From Burkholderiales bacterium (GTDB taxonomy: Bacteria; Pseudomonadota; Gammaproteobacteria; Burkholderiales; Casimicrobiaceae), in the NCBI GenBank assembly GCA_016790165.1, contig JAEUPL010000006.1, positions 248,001 to 312,000 on the forward strand: 64,000 bases of DNA. The letters are read 5' to 3'. The translations under genes were made by a program, and so were the position numbers. The notes beneath the pieces are model-generated. The model saw nothing but the letters and a program-made list of their open reading frames with translations. It searched no databases and had not been told where the DNA came from. Below, one piece after another: positions 34,141-44,418 of this stretch. The first letter of the stretch is position 1; every line of letters starts with the position of its first letter.

Positions 34141-35628
34141 ATGCGCATCGCAATCGGCGGCTTCCAGCACGAAACCAATACCTTCGCGCCTTCGCGGGCG
34201 ACCTACGAGCGCTTTGTGCAGGGCGGGGGCTGGCCGCCGGTGTCGATTGGCGGCGAGATCTTTGAGCGCTTTCAGAACCAGAACATCCCGATCTCCGGCT
34301 TCATGAAGGAGATGGGATCAGCGCATTCGCTGATCCCCACCGCGTGGGCGGCCGCCAGCCCAAGTGCGCAGGTCACGGACGATGCCTTTGAGCGTATCGC
34401 TGGCGCGATTTGCGACGGCATCCGCAAAGCCAATGCGGATATGGTCTACCTCGACCTGCATGGTGCGATGGTCACCGATTCACATGCCGACGGCGAAGGC
34501 GAGCTGTTGCGCCGTGTGCGTGCCATGGTCGGCCCGAAGGTTCCCGTCGCCGTGAGCCTGGATCTCCACTCGAACACCACGCCGGCGATGTTCGCCAACA
34601 GCGAGCTCCTGGTGGCGTATCGCACCTATCCACATATCGACATGGCCGAGACAGGTGCCCGAGCGGCTTTCTACCTCAAGCAGCGAATTGACGGCATGGC
34701 CGTACCGAAGGTGGCGTGGCGGATGCTGCCGTATCTCATCCCGATTACGGCGCAGTGCACCGATCTGTTCCCGGGTAACGACATCTATCAACTCGTCGGG
34801 CAGATTGAATCAAAGGATGTGCCGAGTGCGTCGTTCACCCCGGGTTTTCCGGCAGCAGACTTTGAGGGCTGCGCACCCGTGGTGTGGGCGTACGGGGTGA
34901 ACGATGCGGCAGCGGCCGATGCGGCGGGCGTGCTGGAACGTCGTGTGCTCGCCGCAGAAGGCGAGTGGGACGCGCGGGTGCTCGGGGCGGTCGAGGCGGT
35001 GCGCGAGGCGCAACTGATTGCGAGCAAGGCGCACAAACCCGTGGTCATCGCTGATACGCAGGACAACCCAGGCGCCGGCGGCGATAGTGACACGATGGGC
35101 ATGGTGCGCGCGTTGCTCGAATGCCGTGCCGAGCGTGCGGCAACCGGGCTGATTGTCGACGGCGCAGCCGCGAAGGCAGCGCACGAAGTGGGGGTGGGCA
35201 AGACACTTAATTTCGCGCTCGGCGGCAAGAGTCGCATTCCGGGCGATTCCCCACTGGAGCTGCCGTGGGCGGTAGAGGCGCTGCATGACGGCAACTTCGC
35301 TGCGACCGGGCCGTTCTATCGCGGCATGAAGATGCGTCTGGGGCCGTCGGCTTGTTTGCGTTACCAGGGGGTGCGCATCGTGGTGGCCACTTACAAGACA
35401 CAGCTTGCTGATCAGGCGATGTACCGCTATGTGGGCATCGAGCCCACCGGGCAGGCGATTCTGGTCAACAAGAGTTCGGTGCATTTTCGCGCCGATTTCA
35501 CGCCGATCGCCGAGAAGATTCTCGTCGCCAAGGCGCCAGGTCCGATGGCGGCTGACCCGGCTGACTTGCCGTGGCAGCATCTGCGGCGTGGTATTCGACT
35601 GCATCCGTTTGGCAAGCGGTTTGGTTAA
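34141..35628 (+). CDS. M81-family metallopeptidase (microcystinase C/MlrC-like)
   Basis: A 495-residue protein. The N-terminal domain DUF1485 shows MRIAIGGFQHETNTFAPS and DMVYLDLHGAMVTDSHADGEGELL, with metal ligands likely in HGAM and in SLDLHSNTT (about residues 140-148). The central YRTYPHIDMAETG (about 160-172) and TQDNPGAGGDSDT (about 305-317) complete the MlrC signature. In Sphingopyxis-type bacteria MlrC hydrolyses linear peptides from microcystin, but most homologues have unknown amide or peptide substrates. It has no signal peptide and stands alone before the universal stress gene. Confidence 0.9.
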   Translation: MRIAIGGFQHETNTFAPSRATYERFVQGGGWPPVSIGGEIFERFQNQNIPISGFMKEMGSAHSLIPTAWAAASPSAQVTDDAFERIAGAICDGIRKANADMVYLDLHGAMVTDSHADGEGELLRRVRAMVGPKVPVAVSLDLHSNTTPAMFANSELLVAYRTYPHIDMAETGARAAFYLKQRIDGMAVPKVAWRMLPYLIPITAQCTDLFPGNDIYQLVGQIESKDVPSASFTPGFPAADFEGCAPVVWAYGVNDAAAADAAGVLERRVLAAEGEWDARVLGAVEAVREAQLIASKAHKPVVIADTQDNPGAGGDSDTMGMVRALLECRAERAATGLIVDGAAAKAAHEVGVGKTLNFALGGKSRIPGDSPLELPWAVEALHDGNFAATGPFYRGMKMRLGPSACLRYQGVRIVVATYKTQLADQAMYRYVGIEPTGQAILVNKSSVHFRADFTPIAEKILVAKAPGPMAADPADLPWQHLRRGIRLHPFGKRFG

Positions 35629-35653
35629 TGGGCCCTCTGACCGTCGCCCTGCG

Positions 35654-35667
35654 TTGACGCGCGTCAG
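35654..35667 (+). promoter_or_regulatory. FNR/ANR-type palindrome centred at about -41.5 of the usp promoter
   Basis: TTGAC-GCGC-GTCAG is an imperfect match to TTGAT-N4-ATCAA. The candidate -10 TAGACT (35690-35695) implies a start at 35702, which puts the palindrome centre at -41.5. This is the classical class II position for FNR/CRP activators. Confidence 0.45.
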
Positions 35668-35735
35668 GTGGCACGACAGCGACTCTGCGTAGACTTGTCG
35701 TACCGTAGTTTCCTGTGTTACCCCGGAGGATCGCC

Positions 35736-36158
35736 ATGAAAGTTCTGCTCGCCGTTGACGGTAGCGATGACACCAAGAAAATGCTCGCTTACCTCGCCAC
35801 GCATGAGGACCTGCTTGGAAAGGCGCCGCAGTTCGTTGTGCTCAACGTGCAGCCGGCGATCCCGGCACGGGCTGCCAAAGCGGTCGGCAAGGAGACGGTG
35901 CAGGAGTATCACCAGGCTGAGGCCGACGCGGTACTGGGGCCAGTGCAGAAGTTTCTTGATCGCCACGAATCGAAGTACACCGCGAGTTTCCGCGTGGGTC
36001 ACGCCGCCGAAGAAATTCTCCGCGCCGCCAAGAAGGCGAAGGTGGACCTGATCGTCATGGGCTCACGCGGTCGCGGCGGCATTGGTTCGCTGCTGCTCGG
36101 CTCTGTTGCACAGTCCGTGCTCGCCGCCAGCGATTGCCCGGTGATGGTGGTTCGCTAG
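35736..36158 (+). CDS. Universal stress protein (UspA family)
   Basis: A 140-residue cytoplasmic protein after the strong site GGAGGA. The N-terminal strand KVLLAVDGSDDTKKML and the C-terminal ATP-binding motif GSRGRGGIGSLLLGSVAQSVL followed by CPVMVVR match the ATP-binding branch of the family. It helps survival under energy or redox stress. The upstream FNR-like site suggests induction under low oxygen. Confidence 0.93.
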   Translation: MKVLLAVDGSDDTKKMLAYLATHEDLLGKAPQFVVLNVQPAIPARAAKAVGKETVQEYHQAEADAVLGPVQKFLDRHESKYTASFRVGHAAEEILRAAKKAKVDLIVMGSRGRGGIGSLLLGSVAQSVLAASDCPVMVVR

Positions 36159-36193
36159 CTGCGGCATCCGCAGCCTTGGTTCGCCGTGTCTTC

Positions 36194-37195
36194 CTAGGGA
36201 CGTAGCAGCACTTTCGCCGCCGCGCACCGCCCTTGGTCGAGATCGAGGAATGCCTGTTGCCCACCGGCAAGCGGGCGCTCTTCGACCCACGATAGATCGC
36301 CAAACGCACCCTGAGCCAGCGCCGAGACCGTCGCGCGCAGGTCGGCGGTGGTGTAGGTGTAGGTGCCGAGCAGCGTGATCTCCGCGAGTGTGAGTTTGCG
36401 CATGTCCACCTCGCTCGCCCAGTCCTGCAGCCCGACATGCATGATCACGCCGCCGGGTTTGATCGCAATGAACGCCTGGTTACGCGTCGCCTTGGCGCCC
36501 ACGGCATCGATGACGACATCGAAGCTCGACTCTGCCTGGGGCGCTGCGCCTGGATCAATCGCGTCGCAGTGTGCGTGTCGCGCTACGGCGTCTCGACGTA
36601 GTGGGTTCAGTTCGGCAACCACCGTGTGCCGCACACCCAGATGGCGCAGCAACAACGCGCCCAGCATGCCGATGGCACCGCCACCGATGACCAGCACGCG
36701 GCACTCGTGAATGGGTCTCGCGAGCGCGCGGATGATGAGATTCACTGCGTGCCAGGCAGTGGCAGCCGGTTCCGTCAGCGCGGCCGCACGCGCCGGCAAG
36801 TCCTGCGGCATCGCGATGAGCGACGCAGCGGGAATGCTCATGTACTCCGCATACGCGCCCGGTCGCGTCATGCCGACCATCGTCCGATTGGCGCAGAGGT
36901 TGTTGCGGCCCTGGACGCAGTACTCGCAAACACCGCAGGTGATGAGCGGATTCCCAGTGAAGCGTGTGCCAAGGTCAAATCCTGGCGCCGCCGATTCAAC
37001 GATGCGGCCGACAAACTCGTGCCCGAGCACGAGACCCGGCTTGCGCCGCGGGTCATGGCCGTGCCAGGCGTGCATGTCGGAGCCGCAGATTCCCACGGCC
37101 TCGATCTGCAGTACCACTTCCCCCGTTGCTGCGGCGGGCATTGGTTGTTCCTGCAGAACCACTTCGTTGGGCTGGGTGTAGACGAGTGCTTTCAT
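36194..37195 (-). CDS. Zinc-dependent alcohol dehydrogenase (MDR family)
   Basis: A 333-residue medium-chain dehydrogenase. The catalytic zinc ligands lie in GICGSDMHAWHGH (Cys about 37) and GHEFVG (His-Glu). The structural zinc has four cysteines in ITCGVCEYCVQGRNNLC (about 87-103). The NAD-binding turn is VLVIGGGAIGMLGALLLRHLG. It belongs with sorbitol/threonine-type polyol dehydrogenases. It is the last gene of the LacI-associated catabolic operon and overlaps the aminotransferase stop by 4 nt. A role comparable to HpsP in dihydroxypropanesulfonate metabolism is possible, but unproven. Confidence 0.9.
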   Translation of the reverse strand: MKALVYTQPNEVVLQEQPMPAAATGEVVLQIEAVGICGSDMHAWHGHDPRRKPGLVLGHEFVGRIVESAAPGFDLGTRFTGNPLITCGVCEYCVQGRNNLCANRTMVGMTRPGAYAEYMSIPAASLIAMPQDLPARAAALTEPAATAWHAVNLIIRALARPIHECRVLVIGGGAIGMLGALLLRHLGVRHTVVAELNPLRRDAVARHAHCDAIDPGAAPQAESSFDVVIDAVGAKATRNQAFIAIKPGGVIMHVGLQDWASEVDMRKLTLAEITLLGTYTYTTADLRATVSALAQGAFGDLSWVEERPLAGGQQAFLDLDQGRCAAAKVLLRP

Positions 37196-38514
37196 GGGAT
37201 GGGGTGCTGGGTGTCTTCAATGGCGAGACGCAGCGCGTCCGCCATGCGCTGGATGTCTCCGAGTTCGCTCACAAAGGGCGGCGCGAGGACGAGTGTGTCG
37301 CCGGGCGCGCGGGTCAACACGCCACGATCAAAGGCGGCCGCCTGGGCACGCGCACCGCGCTGCCCCGGCTGTCCTGTATCTGGCGCCAGTTCGATGCCCG
37401 CAGCCAGGCCAAGATTGCGAATGCTCACTACGCCGGGTGCATCAGCCAGCGCATGCACAATGTTTTCGAAGCGTGGCGCCATCGCAGCGACACGTGCGAC
37501 CAACTGTTCATCGTGCAGGACATCGAGCATCGCAAGACCAGCCGCGCACGCCAGGGGGTGCCCTGAACAGGTGTAGCCATGCATGAACTCGGAGATGTGC
37601 TTCGGCCCCTGCATCAAGGCATCGTGAATTTCGCGCTTGACGATGACGCCGCACAGTGGTGCCGCGCCGTTGCTTACCGTTTTGGCGAACACGATCATGT
37701 CCGGCACCACGCCCAGCGCTTGCGCTGCGAACATCGCACCCAGCCGACCGAAGCCGGTGATCACTTCGTCGAAGACAAGTAACAGGCCATGACGGTCGCA
37801 AATTGCCCGTAGGCGTTGCAGGTAGCCGCGTGGCGGCACGAGCACACCGGTCGATCCGGCAAACGGCTCGATCACGACGGCTGCGATATTGGTGGCGTCG
37901 TGCAGGGTAACCAGCCGTTCCAGCTCGTCGGCCATCGCTTCCCCGCCCGAGTCGGGCTGGCCGCGCACGAAGGCCTGCGTCGAGGCATTCCAGGTGCTCG
38001 CCAGGTGGTCGGCGTGCAGCATCGCGCCACCGTACGCCCGGCGGTTGTTGATCATGCCGCCCACCGAGATGCCACCAAAGCCCACCCCGTGAAACCCGCG
38101 TTCACGCCCGATGAACACACGCTTCTGCCCCCGCCCCGTTGCGCAGGCGTACGCGAGGGCGATCTTGAGGGCGGTATCTACCGCTTCGCTGCCGCTGTTG
38201 ACAAAGAAAACCCGATCCAGCGCGGGTGGGGCCAGCGCAGCGATCCGCTCCGCCAATTCAAATGCACCCGCATGCCCGACCTGAAAGCTGGATGCGAAGT
38301 CGAGCGTATCAAGTTGCCGCTTCATGGCCTCGACGATGCGCGGGTGGCGGTGACCGGCCCCTATGCACCATAGGCCCGATGTGCCATCCAGCACTTCGCG
38401 CCCGTCCGGTGTGCGGTAGGCAATGCCTTGGGCGCTGGCGACAAGGCGCGGCTCCGCCTTGAACTGCCGGTTTGGCGTGAAAGGCATCCAGAAAGCGTCG
38501 AGCAAGGTGGTCAT
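37192..38514 (-). CDS. Class III (omega) aminotransferase
   Basis: A 440-residue PLP enzyme starting at [18 protein letters not shown], which overlaps the SDR stop by 4 nt. Motifs include [59 protein letters not shown] (PLP-contacting Asp) and the Schiff-base lysine in [16 protein letters not shown]. This group includes beta-alanine-, omega-amino acid- and taurine-pyruvate aminotransferases. In this operon it probably transfers nitrogen to or from an intermediate of the imported compound. Confidence 0.9.
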   Translation of the reverse strand: MTTLLDAFWMPFTPNRQFKAEPRLVASAQGIAYRTPDGREVLDGTSGLWCIGAGHRHPRIVEAMKRQLDTLDFASSFQVGHAGAFELAERIAALAPPALDRVFFVNSGSEAVDTALKIALAYACATGRGQKRVFIGRERGFHGVGFGGISVGGMINNRRAYGGAMLHADHLASTWNASTQAFVRGQPDSGGEAMADELERLVTLHDATNIAAVVIEPFAGSTGVLVPPRGYLQRLRAICDRHGLLLVFDEVITGFGRLGAMFAAQALGVVPDMIVFAKTVSNGAAPLCGVIVKREIHDALMQGPKHISEFMHGYTCSGHPLACAAGLAMLDVLHDEQLVARVAAMAPRFENIVHALADAPGVVSIRNLGLAAGIELAPDTGQPGQRGARAQAAAFDRGVLTRAPGDTLVLAPPFVSELGDIQRMADALRLAIEDTQHPIP

Positions 38515-39289
38515 TTTGCGGTGTAGCCACCATCGATCATCAGCGTCTGCCCCGTGATGTAGCGGCTGGCGTCGCTGCACAGGAACACCGTGGCGCCATG
38601 CAAATCGTCGAGCTTGCCATTGCGTCCGAGACAGGTGGCTTCGGCGTGGCGGGCGGCGAGCTCGGCATCATTGAACACTGGCGCGGTCAATGCCGTGGGA
38701 AAGAAACCCGGGCCAATCGCGTTGCAGGTAATTCCGTGCTTTCCCCATTCCTGGGCAATGGCGCGGGTCAGCTGCACGATTCCGCCCTTGCCGGCACCAT
38801 AGGGGGCGCTGTTGGCGAAGGCACGGTAGCTTTGCAATGAAGCGATGTTCAGCACACGTCCCCAGCCGCGCGCGGCCATGCCGGGCGCTAGCGCCTGGGT
38901 CAGAAAAAACGGGGCCGATAGATGCAGCGCAATTTGCGTCTGCCAGCTTTCTGGCGTCACGTTGATGAAGGGCTCACGCAGGTTAGTGCCCGCGGCGTTG
39001 ACCAGAATGTCGATACCGCCAAAGCGCTGCTCGGCCATTCGCGCCGTCTCACGGAGGGCGAGGGTATCGGTGAGATCGGCCACCACATGGTCAGCATCAA
39101 TGCCTTCGCCCCGAAAGCGCTGAGCGAGTTGGTTGAGCTCATCCGTCCGCCGCGCCGCAAGAATCACGGCGGCGCCAGCACGGCCTAGCGCTTCGGCCAT
39201 CGCCGCGCCGATGCCGGAGCTGCCACCCGTCACCAGCGCCCGGCGACCGCGCAGCGAAAACAGGCCCCGCATGGCGTCGTCGTCGCGCA

Positions 39290-39290
<1 letters not shown>
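38511..39290 (-). CDS. SDR-family dehydrogenase (gluconate 5-dehydrogenase-like)
   Basis: A 259-residue classical short-chain dehydrogenase. It has [16 protein letters not shown] (about residues 21-36), NAAGTN, Ser in [16 protein letters not shown] as the YxxxK pair (about 158-162), and the C-terminal [15 protein letters not shown]. The start overlaps the HisD-like stop (TGATG). The closest functional group is polyol and sugar-acid dehydrogenases. In the operon it would oxidise or reduce a hydroxyl of the imported compound, possibly the role of HpsO. Confidence 0.9.
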
Positions 39291-40628
<1,338 letters not shown>

Positions 40629-40638
40629 ATCGAGCCCG

Positions 40639-40662
40639 AAAAGAGCGGCCCGAAGGCCGCTC
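40639..40662 (-). terminator. Hairpin after the ABC binding-protein gene
   Basis: On the minus strand GAGCGGCC and GGCCGCTC pair around TTCG and are followed by TTTTC. It probably ends or attenuates the transporter transcript before the HisD-like gene. Confidence 0.6.
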
Positions 40663-40677
40663 CGGTTCGGCTGAGCG

Positions 40678-41724
40678 TTACTTGGTGCGACTGGCGAACT
40701 CGCGCAGTTTCGGATCGGCGGCGACGCGCTTCATGAACGCATCGGTCACGAAATCGTTCGGCGATGGCACGGCCTGGACGGCGCCCGTGCCTTTCATGAA
40801 CTCGGCAATGGAACCGAACCATCCATCGGTGGTCGACGCGCCCTTGCTGCGATCCATGTTCTGCAACTGCTGCGTGAGGGAATAGGTCGGTCGAGTATCA
40901 AACTCTTTCTTCATTGACGCCTCGCTGATCGTGGTGCCGCCCTGCTCGTAGAACTTCTTCATCATTGCGATGGCTTCGGCCTTGTTGGCGTTTGCCCAGG
41001 ACCAGGCACGCAGGTAGATGGCGAGGAATTTGGCGACGTTTTCCGGGTTCTGTTCGGCGTAGTCGCCGCGCGCAATCAGCGCGCCGGGCACGAACGCGCC
41101 GCCTTCCTTGCCGGAGCAGAGCACGCGGGCGCCTGCTTTCTCCTCAAGGGTGTAGATGTTGGGTGCCCAGAGGCCACCCAAGTCGGCGTTGCCCGAGGAC
41201 ATCGCCGAGATGATTTCGGCCTGGCCCATGTTCTTGATGATGACATCACTCTTGGCTATGCCCCATTTCTTCAGGCAGGACTGAACGGCGTAGTCACCGG
41301 TTGAATTGGCGGTCAGCACAATCGTCTGGCCTTTGATGGACGATGGATCTTTCGCAAATTTGTCCGCGGTCGCTTTGCTGGCCAGCAGGGCATTGCCGGC
41401 AGACTCATCATTGCTGACACCGATGGTCTTGATGCCGAAACGAACGTGACCGAGTACGGCAGGGACGCCGCCGGTGCCACCGACATCCCAGGATTTGGAA
41501 GCTGCCGCTGCGATCTGCGGTACACCGGCCGGGAATGTAGAAAACACGGGCTTCAGCCCAAGTTCAGCCCACCAGCCTTTCTCGGTCGCAATGTGGAAGG
41601 GCAGAGCCCAATAAAGCGCGGGTTGATAACTGACTTTGATCTCGGTGAGTGGTTGCTGCGCCATCGCCGCCTGGCCGAGTGTCAGCCCGAATGCGAGAAG
41701 CGCTGTGCGGATACGAAGTTTCAT
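40678..41724 (-). CDS. ABC transporter substrate-binding protein, SsuA/TauA/THI5-like
   Basis: A 348-residue exported protein with a signal peptide ending AMAQQ (about residue 23). The mature part begins EIKVSYQPALYWALPFHIATEKGWWAELGL, the typical opening of nitrate/sulfonate/taurine binding proteins. Later segments (SKSWDVGGTGGVPAVLGH, VLTANSTGDYAVQSCLKKWG) fit the same fold. The ligand cannot be read from sequence. It is the last transporter gene of the operon and precedes the catabolic enzymes, which suggests it binds their substrate. Confidence 0.9.
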   Translation of the reverse strand: MKLRIRTALLAFGLTLGQAAMAQQPLTEIKVSYQPALYWALPFHIATEKGWWAELGLKPVFSTFPAGVPQIAAAASKSWDVGGTGGVPAVLGHVRFGIKTIGVSNDESAGNALLASKATADKFAKDPSSIKGQTIVLTANSTGDYAVQSCLKKWGIAKSDVIIKNMGQAEIISAMSSGNADLGGLWAPNIYTLEEKAGARVLCSGKEGGAFVPGALIARGDYAEQNPENVAKFLAIYLRAWSWANANKAEAIAMMKKFYEQGGTTISEASMKKEFDTRPTYSLTQQLQNMDRSKGASTTDGWFGSIAEFMKGTGAVQAVPSPNDFVTDAFMKRVAADPKLREFASRTK

Positions 41725-41799
41725 GATTGCCTCCTTGCGTAGTGGTAAGTGTATGTAGCGAATAGTCAGCAGTGAGTTCGTTATGAAGCTCGACGACTG

Positions 41800-42597
41800 T
41801 TAGTGCTCGTCTCCCAACTGTTGCTCACGCAGCAGTTTCCAGACATGCGTGCGAAGGTGCACGAAACTGGGCAAATCCATCACATCCTCAATGCACGTGT
41901 GCGCGTCCCAATTTTCTGTCTCGCGAACGGTCTTGACGTCAATGATCTCCCGGATAGAACCCGGACGCCGCGACATCACGACGATCCGGTCGGCGAGGTA
42001 AACCGCTTCCTCTACCGCGTGGGTAATGAAGAGGACGGTGCGCGGATTCTTTCGCGCCAGGCGCACCAACTCCTCCTGCATGACCACACGGGTCTGGGCG
42101 TCGAGCGCGCCAAACGGTTCGTCCATCAGCAGCACCTTTGGATCGAGCACGTACGCACGGGCGATGGCAACGCGCTGCTGCATCCCGCCCGAGAGTTGAT
42201 GCGGGAACGCCTGCTCATACCCACCGAGTCCCATCAGCGCGATGATCTGTTCGATGCGACGTTTGCGCTCCTCGGTATCCACCCTGAGCGAACGCAGCCC
42301 AAAGTCAATGTTGTCCCAGACCGTCTTCCACGGGAACAGGGCAAACTGCTGGAAGACCACGGCGCGGTCCGGTCCGGGCTGGGTGACGATTTCACTGTCA
42401 ACCTTCACCTCGCCGTCGGTGGGGTGCTCAAGTCCAGCCGCCATCCGCATGCACGTGGTCTTGCCGCAACCCGAAGGCCCTACGACGGCGACGAACTCAC
42501 GGTCACCGACCTCGAAATTGATGTCCTTGAGGGCGACAAACTCCTTGCCGTTTTGCCGGAACACCCGACCGACATGCTGGAACTGGATGACTGCCAT
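41800..42597 (-). CDS. ABC transporter ATPase, SsuB/TauB/NrtD type
   Basis: A 265-residue ATPase starting at MAVIQFQHVGRVF; the upstream in-frame ATG is less likely. It has Walker A GPSGCGKTT (about 40-48), Q-loop FQQFALFPWKTVWDN, signature LSGGMQQR and Walker B VLLMDEPFGALD. The FPWKTVWDN and RPGSI features are typical of nitrate/sulfonate/taurine importers. It couples to the two adjacent permeases. Confidence 0.95.
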   Translation of the reverse strand: MAVIQFQHVGRVFRQNGKEFVALKDINFEVGDREFVAVVGPSGCGKTTCMRMAAGLEHPTDGEVKVDSEIVTQPGPDRAVVFQQFALFPWKTVWDNIDFGLRSLRVDTEERKRRIEQIIALMGLGGYEQAFPHQLSGGMQQRVAIARAYVLDPKVLLMDEPFGALDAQTRVVMQEELVRLARKNPRTVLFITHAVEEAVYLADRIVVMSRRPGSIREIIDVKTVRETENWDAHTCIEDVMDLPSFVHLRTHVWKLLREQQLGDEH

Positions 42598-42651
42598 TGG
42601 AAAGTCTTTCTTCGCTTCTCGTCTGCGTTGCGGCGTTATATGCAAGTGGGC

Positions 42652-43434
42652 TCAGGTGCCTCGTCGCTGCTCAATGGCCGCATGTAGCCGCCGTAGCGCG
42701 ACGTCGATCAACAACCCCACGATCCCGATGGCCAGCATGCCGCACATCACCGTCGCGGTTGAAACCGATGCCTGGCCTTTCACCATGAGGTAACCCACGC
42801 CGCTCGACGCGACGATCAATTCCGCACCCACCAACGATTGCCAGCCAAGCCCGGCTGACACGCGTAAACCCGCAACGATGGACGGCACCGCGGCCGGCAG
42901 CAACACCTCGGTCATGGACCGCCAGCTGCTGGCGCCAAGCATTTGCGCGGCTTCGATGTATTTGCGATCCACCTGCTTGGCGCCGCGGTAGGTGTTGATG
43001 AGTACTGGCGGAAACGCGCCCATAAAGATGATGAGGATGGGACCACCAATGCCGGTGCCGAACCAGAGTGCCGCGAACGGCACCCACGCGATGGGGGCGA
43101 CAAAGCGAATGGCCTCGAAAGCCGGCGTCACGATGCGGTCGATCCATTTGAACCAGGCCATGAGCAGTCCCAGCGGAATGCCAATCAGGACGGCCAGCCC
43201 GAAGCCCATGGCGAAGCGATGCAAACTCGAAAGCAGGTGCTCGTGCAGCACATAACCGGCAAACGGTTGGGTGAGCAATTCAATGAAGCGCACCACGACA
43301 TCCCACGGAGCTGGCAAGAAGGCCCGCGAGGTCAAGCCCGACAGCGCAGCAACCGACCAGATGGCAAGGAAAGTGAAGGTACCTGCGATCGTGAGACGCC
43401 AGAATTGCTGGCTTGGCAACGCGCGCGCGATCAT
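42652..43434 (-). CDS. ABC transporter permease, SsuC/TauC type (second)
   Basis: A 260-residue permease starting at MIARALPSQQFWRLT, overlapping the stop of the first permease by 4 nt. The EAA loop reads YIEAAQMLGASSWRSMTEVLLPAAVPSIVAGLR (shown here only in part by its YIEAAQMLGA core), and the protein has six predicted helices. With its paralogue at 43431-44258 it forms a heterodimeric channel, whereas SsuC/TauC systems usually use a single permease gene. Confidence 0.93.
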   Translation of the reverse strand: MIARALPSQQFWRLTIAGTFTFLAIWSVAALSGLTSRAFLPAPWDVVVRFIELLTQPFAGYVLHEHLLSSLHRFAMGFGLAVLIGIPLGLLMAWFKWIDRIVTPAFEAIRFVAPIAWVPFAALWFGTGIGGPILIIFMGAFPPVLINTYRGAKQVDRKYIEAAQMLGASSWRSMTEVLLPAAVPSIVAGLRVSAGLGWQSLVGAELIVASSGVGYLMVKGQASVSTATVMCGMLAIGIVGLLIDVALRRLHAAIEQRRGT

Positions 43435-44258
43435 TGCAGCGTCCTCCAAGGCATTGCACGTCGTTCGATCCAGGCAAGTGCGGCGGTCATCGCCCAACCG
43501 CAGATGGCAACGCTGATCATGCCGACCAGAATCATCGCCGGGTAGATGTCCTGTGCGGCTTGATTGAGGATCTGCCCGAGCCCGGTGATGGCACCGACCA
43601 GCTCGGCCGCAACCAGGGTCGTCCATGACGCTTGCAGCGACAAGCGCAGGCCGGTGAAGATGCTCGGCAGCGCACCTGGGATCAGTACCTCGCGCCAGTA
43701 CCGCCAACCCGTGACATCGAGCATGGCGGCGGCCTCGAAGAGGGGTTTATCAATCTGGCGCACGCCGGTGTAGCTGTTGATCACCGACGGAACGAACGCC
43801 GAGACAAAAATCACCATCATCTTCGCAGCGTCGCCCAGCCCGAGCCACACAATGGCAAGAGGAATCCACGCCAGCGGGGGAATCGGTCGCAACACCAGGA
43901 AAATGGGATTCACGAACGCCTCGACCCGCCGACTCGCGCCCATGGCCAGACCCAACACCACGCCGACGCTGGCCGCGAACGTGAAGCCCATCGTGACCAG
44001 AAGCACGCTACGCAGCACGTGCTGGTGCAATCGTCCGTTGCTGTAACCGTCCCCTGCGATCTGCTGAAGAGCACCCCACACTTCCGCGGGGGTTGCGAAT
44101 CGGGCGGGCGAGATGAATCCGGTGACCGCGGTCAGGACGTGCCAGAGCGCGACGACCACCACCAGGGTGACGCCGGCAGTGCCCAGCCGTCGGCTCAGGG
44201 ACCACCCTGTGCGCCGTGTCGATGCGGCCTGGGGCGATTGTGCGGTGGTGGTGTCCAT
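43431..44258 (-). CDS. ABC transporter permease, SsuC/TauC type (first)
   Basis: A 275-residue permease, the first gene of the operon. The N-terminus is Ser/Thr/Arg-rich, followed by a first helix GTAGVTLVVVVALWHVLTAV. PIPPLAWIPLAIVWLGLGDAAK and the EAA-type FEAAAMLDVTGWRYWREVLIPGALP are conserved. The operon head faces the LacI gene, with the 15-bp operator candidate lying 40 bp upstream of this start. Confidence 0.93.
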   Translation of the reverse strand: MDTTTAQSPQAASTRRTGWSLSRRLGTAGVTLVVVVALWHVLTAVTGFISPARFATPAEVWGALQQIAGDGYSNGRLHQHVLRSVLLVTMGFTFAASVGVVLGLAMGASRRVEAFVNPIFLVLRPIPPLAWIPLAIVWLGLGDAAKMMVIFVSAFVPSVINSYTGVRQIDKPLFEAAAMLDVTGWRYWREVLIPGALPSIFTGLRLSLQASWTTLVAAELVGAITGLGQILNQAAQDIYPAMILVGMISVAICGWAMTAALAWIERRAMPWRTLQ

Positions 44259-44297
44259 CGTGAAAATCGCGGCGATCTACAGCAGGTCAGATAAGTT

Positions 44298-44312
44298 TGT
44301 AAACGTTTTCAG
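44298..44312. promoter_or_regulatory. LacI-family operator candidate in the divergent promoter region
   Basis: TGTAAACGTTTTCAG is a near-palindrome about the central CG, the form typical of LacI-family operators. It lies between the permease start at 44258 and the regulator. A near-identical site occurs at 40614. Confidence 0.7.
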
Positions 44313-44418
44313 TTTCCACCGAAAATCGCCGCGCGTCAAGCCTTTGCGCTCGGCAATGCGCCCAGGCTTTCCCTATGATTGCGCAGTCCGCTGGGCGTGT
44401 GCAGTGCAAACAGGTATA

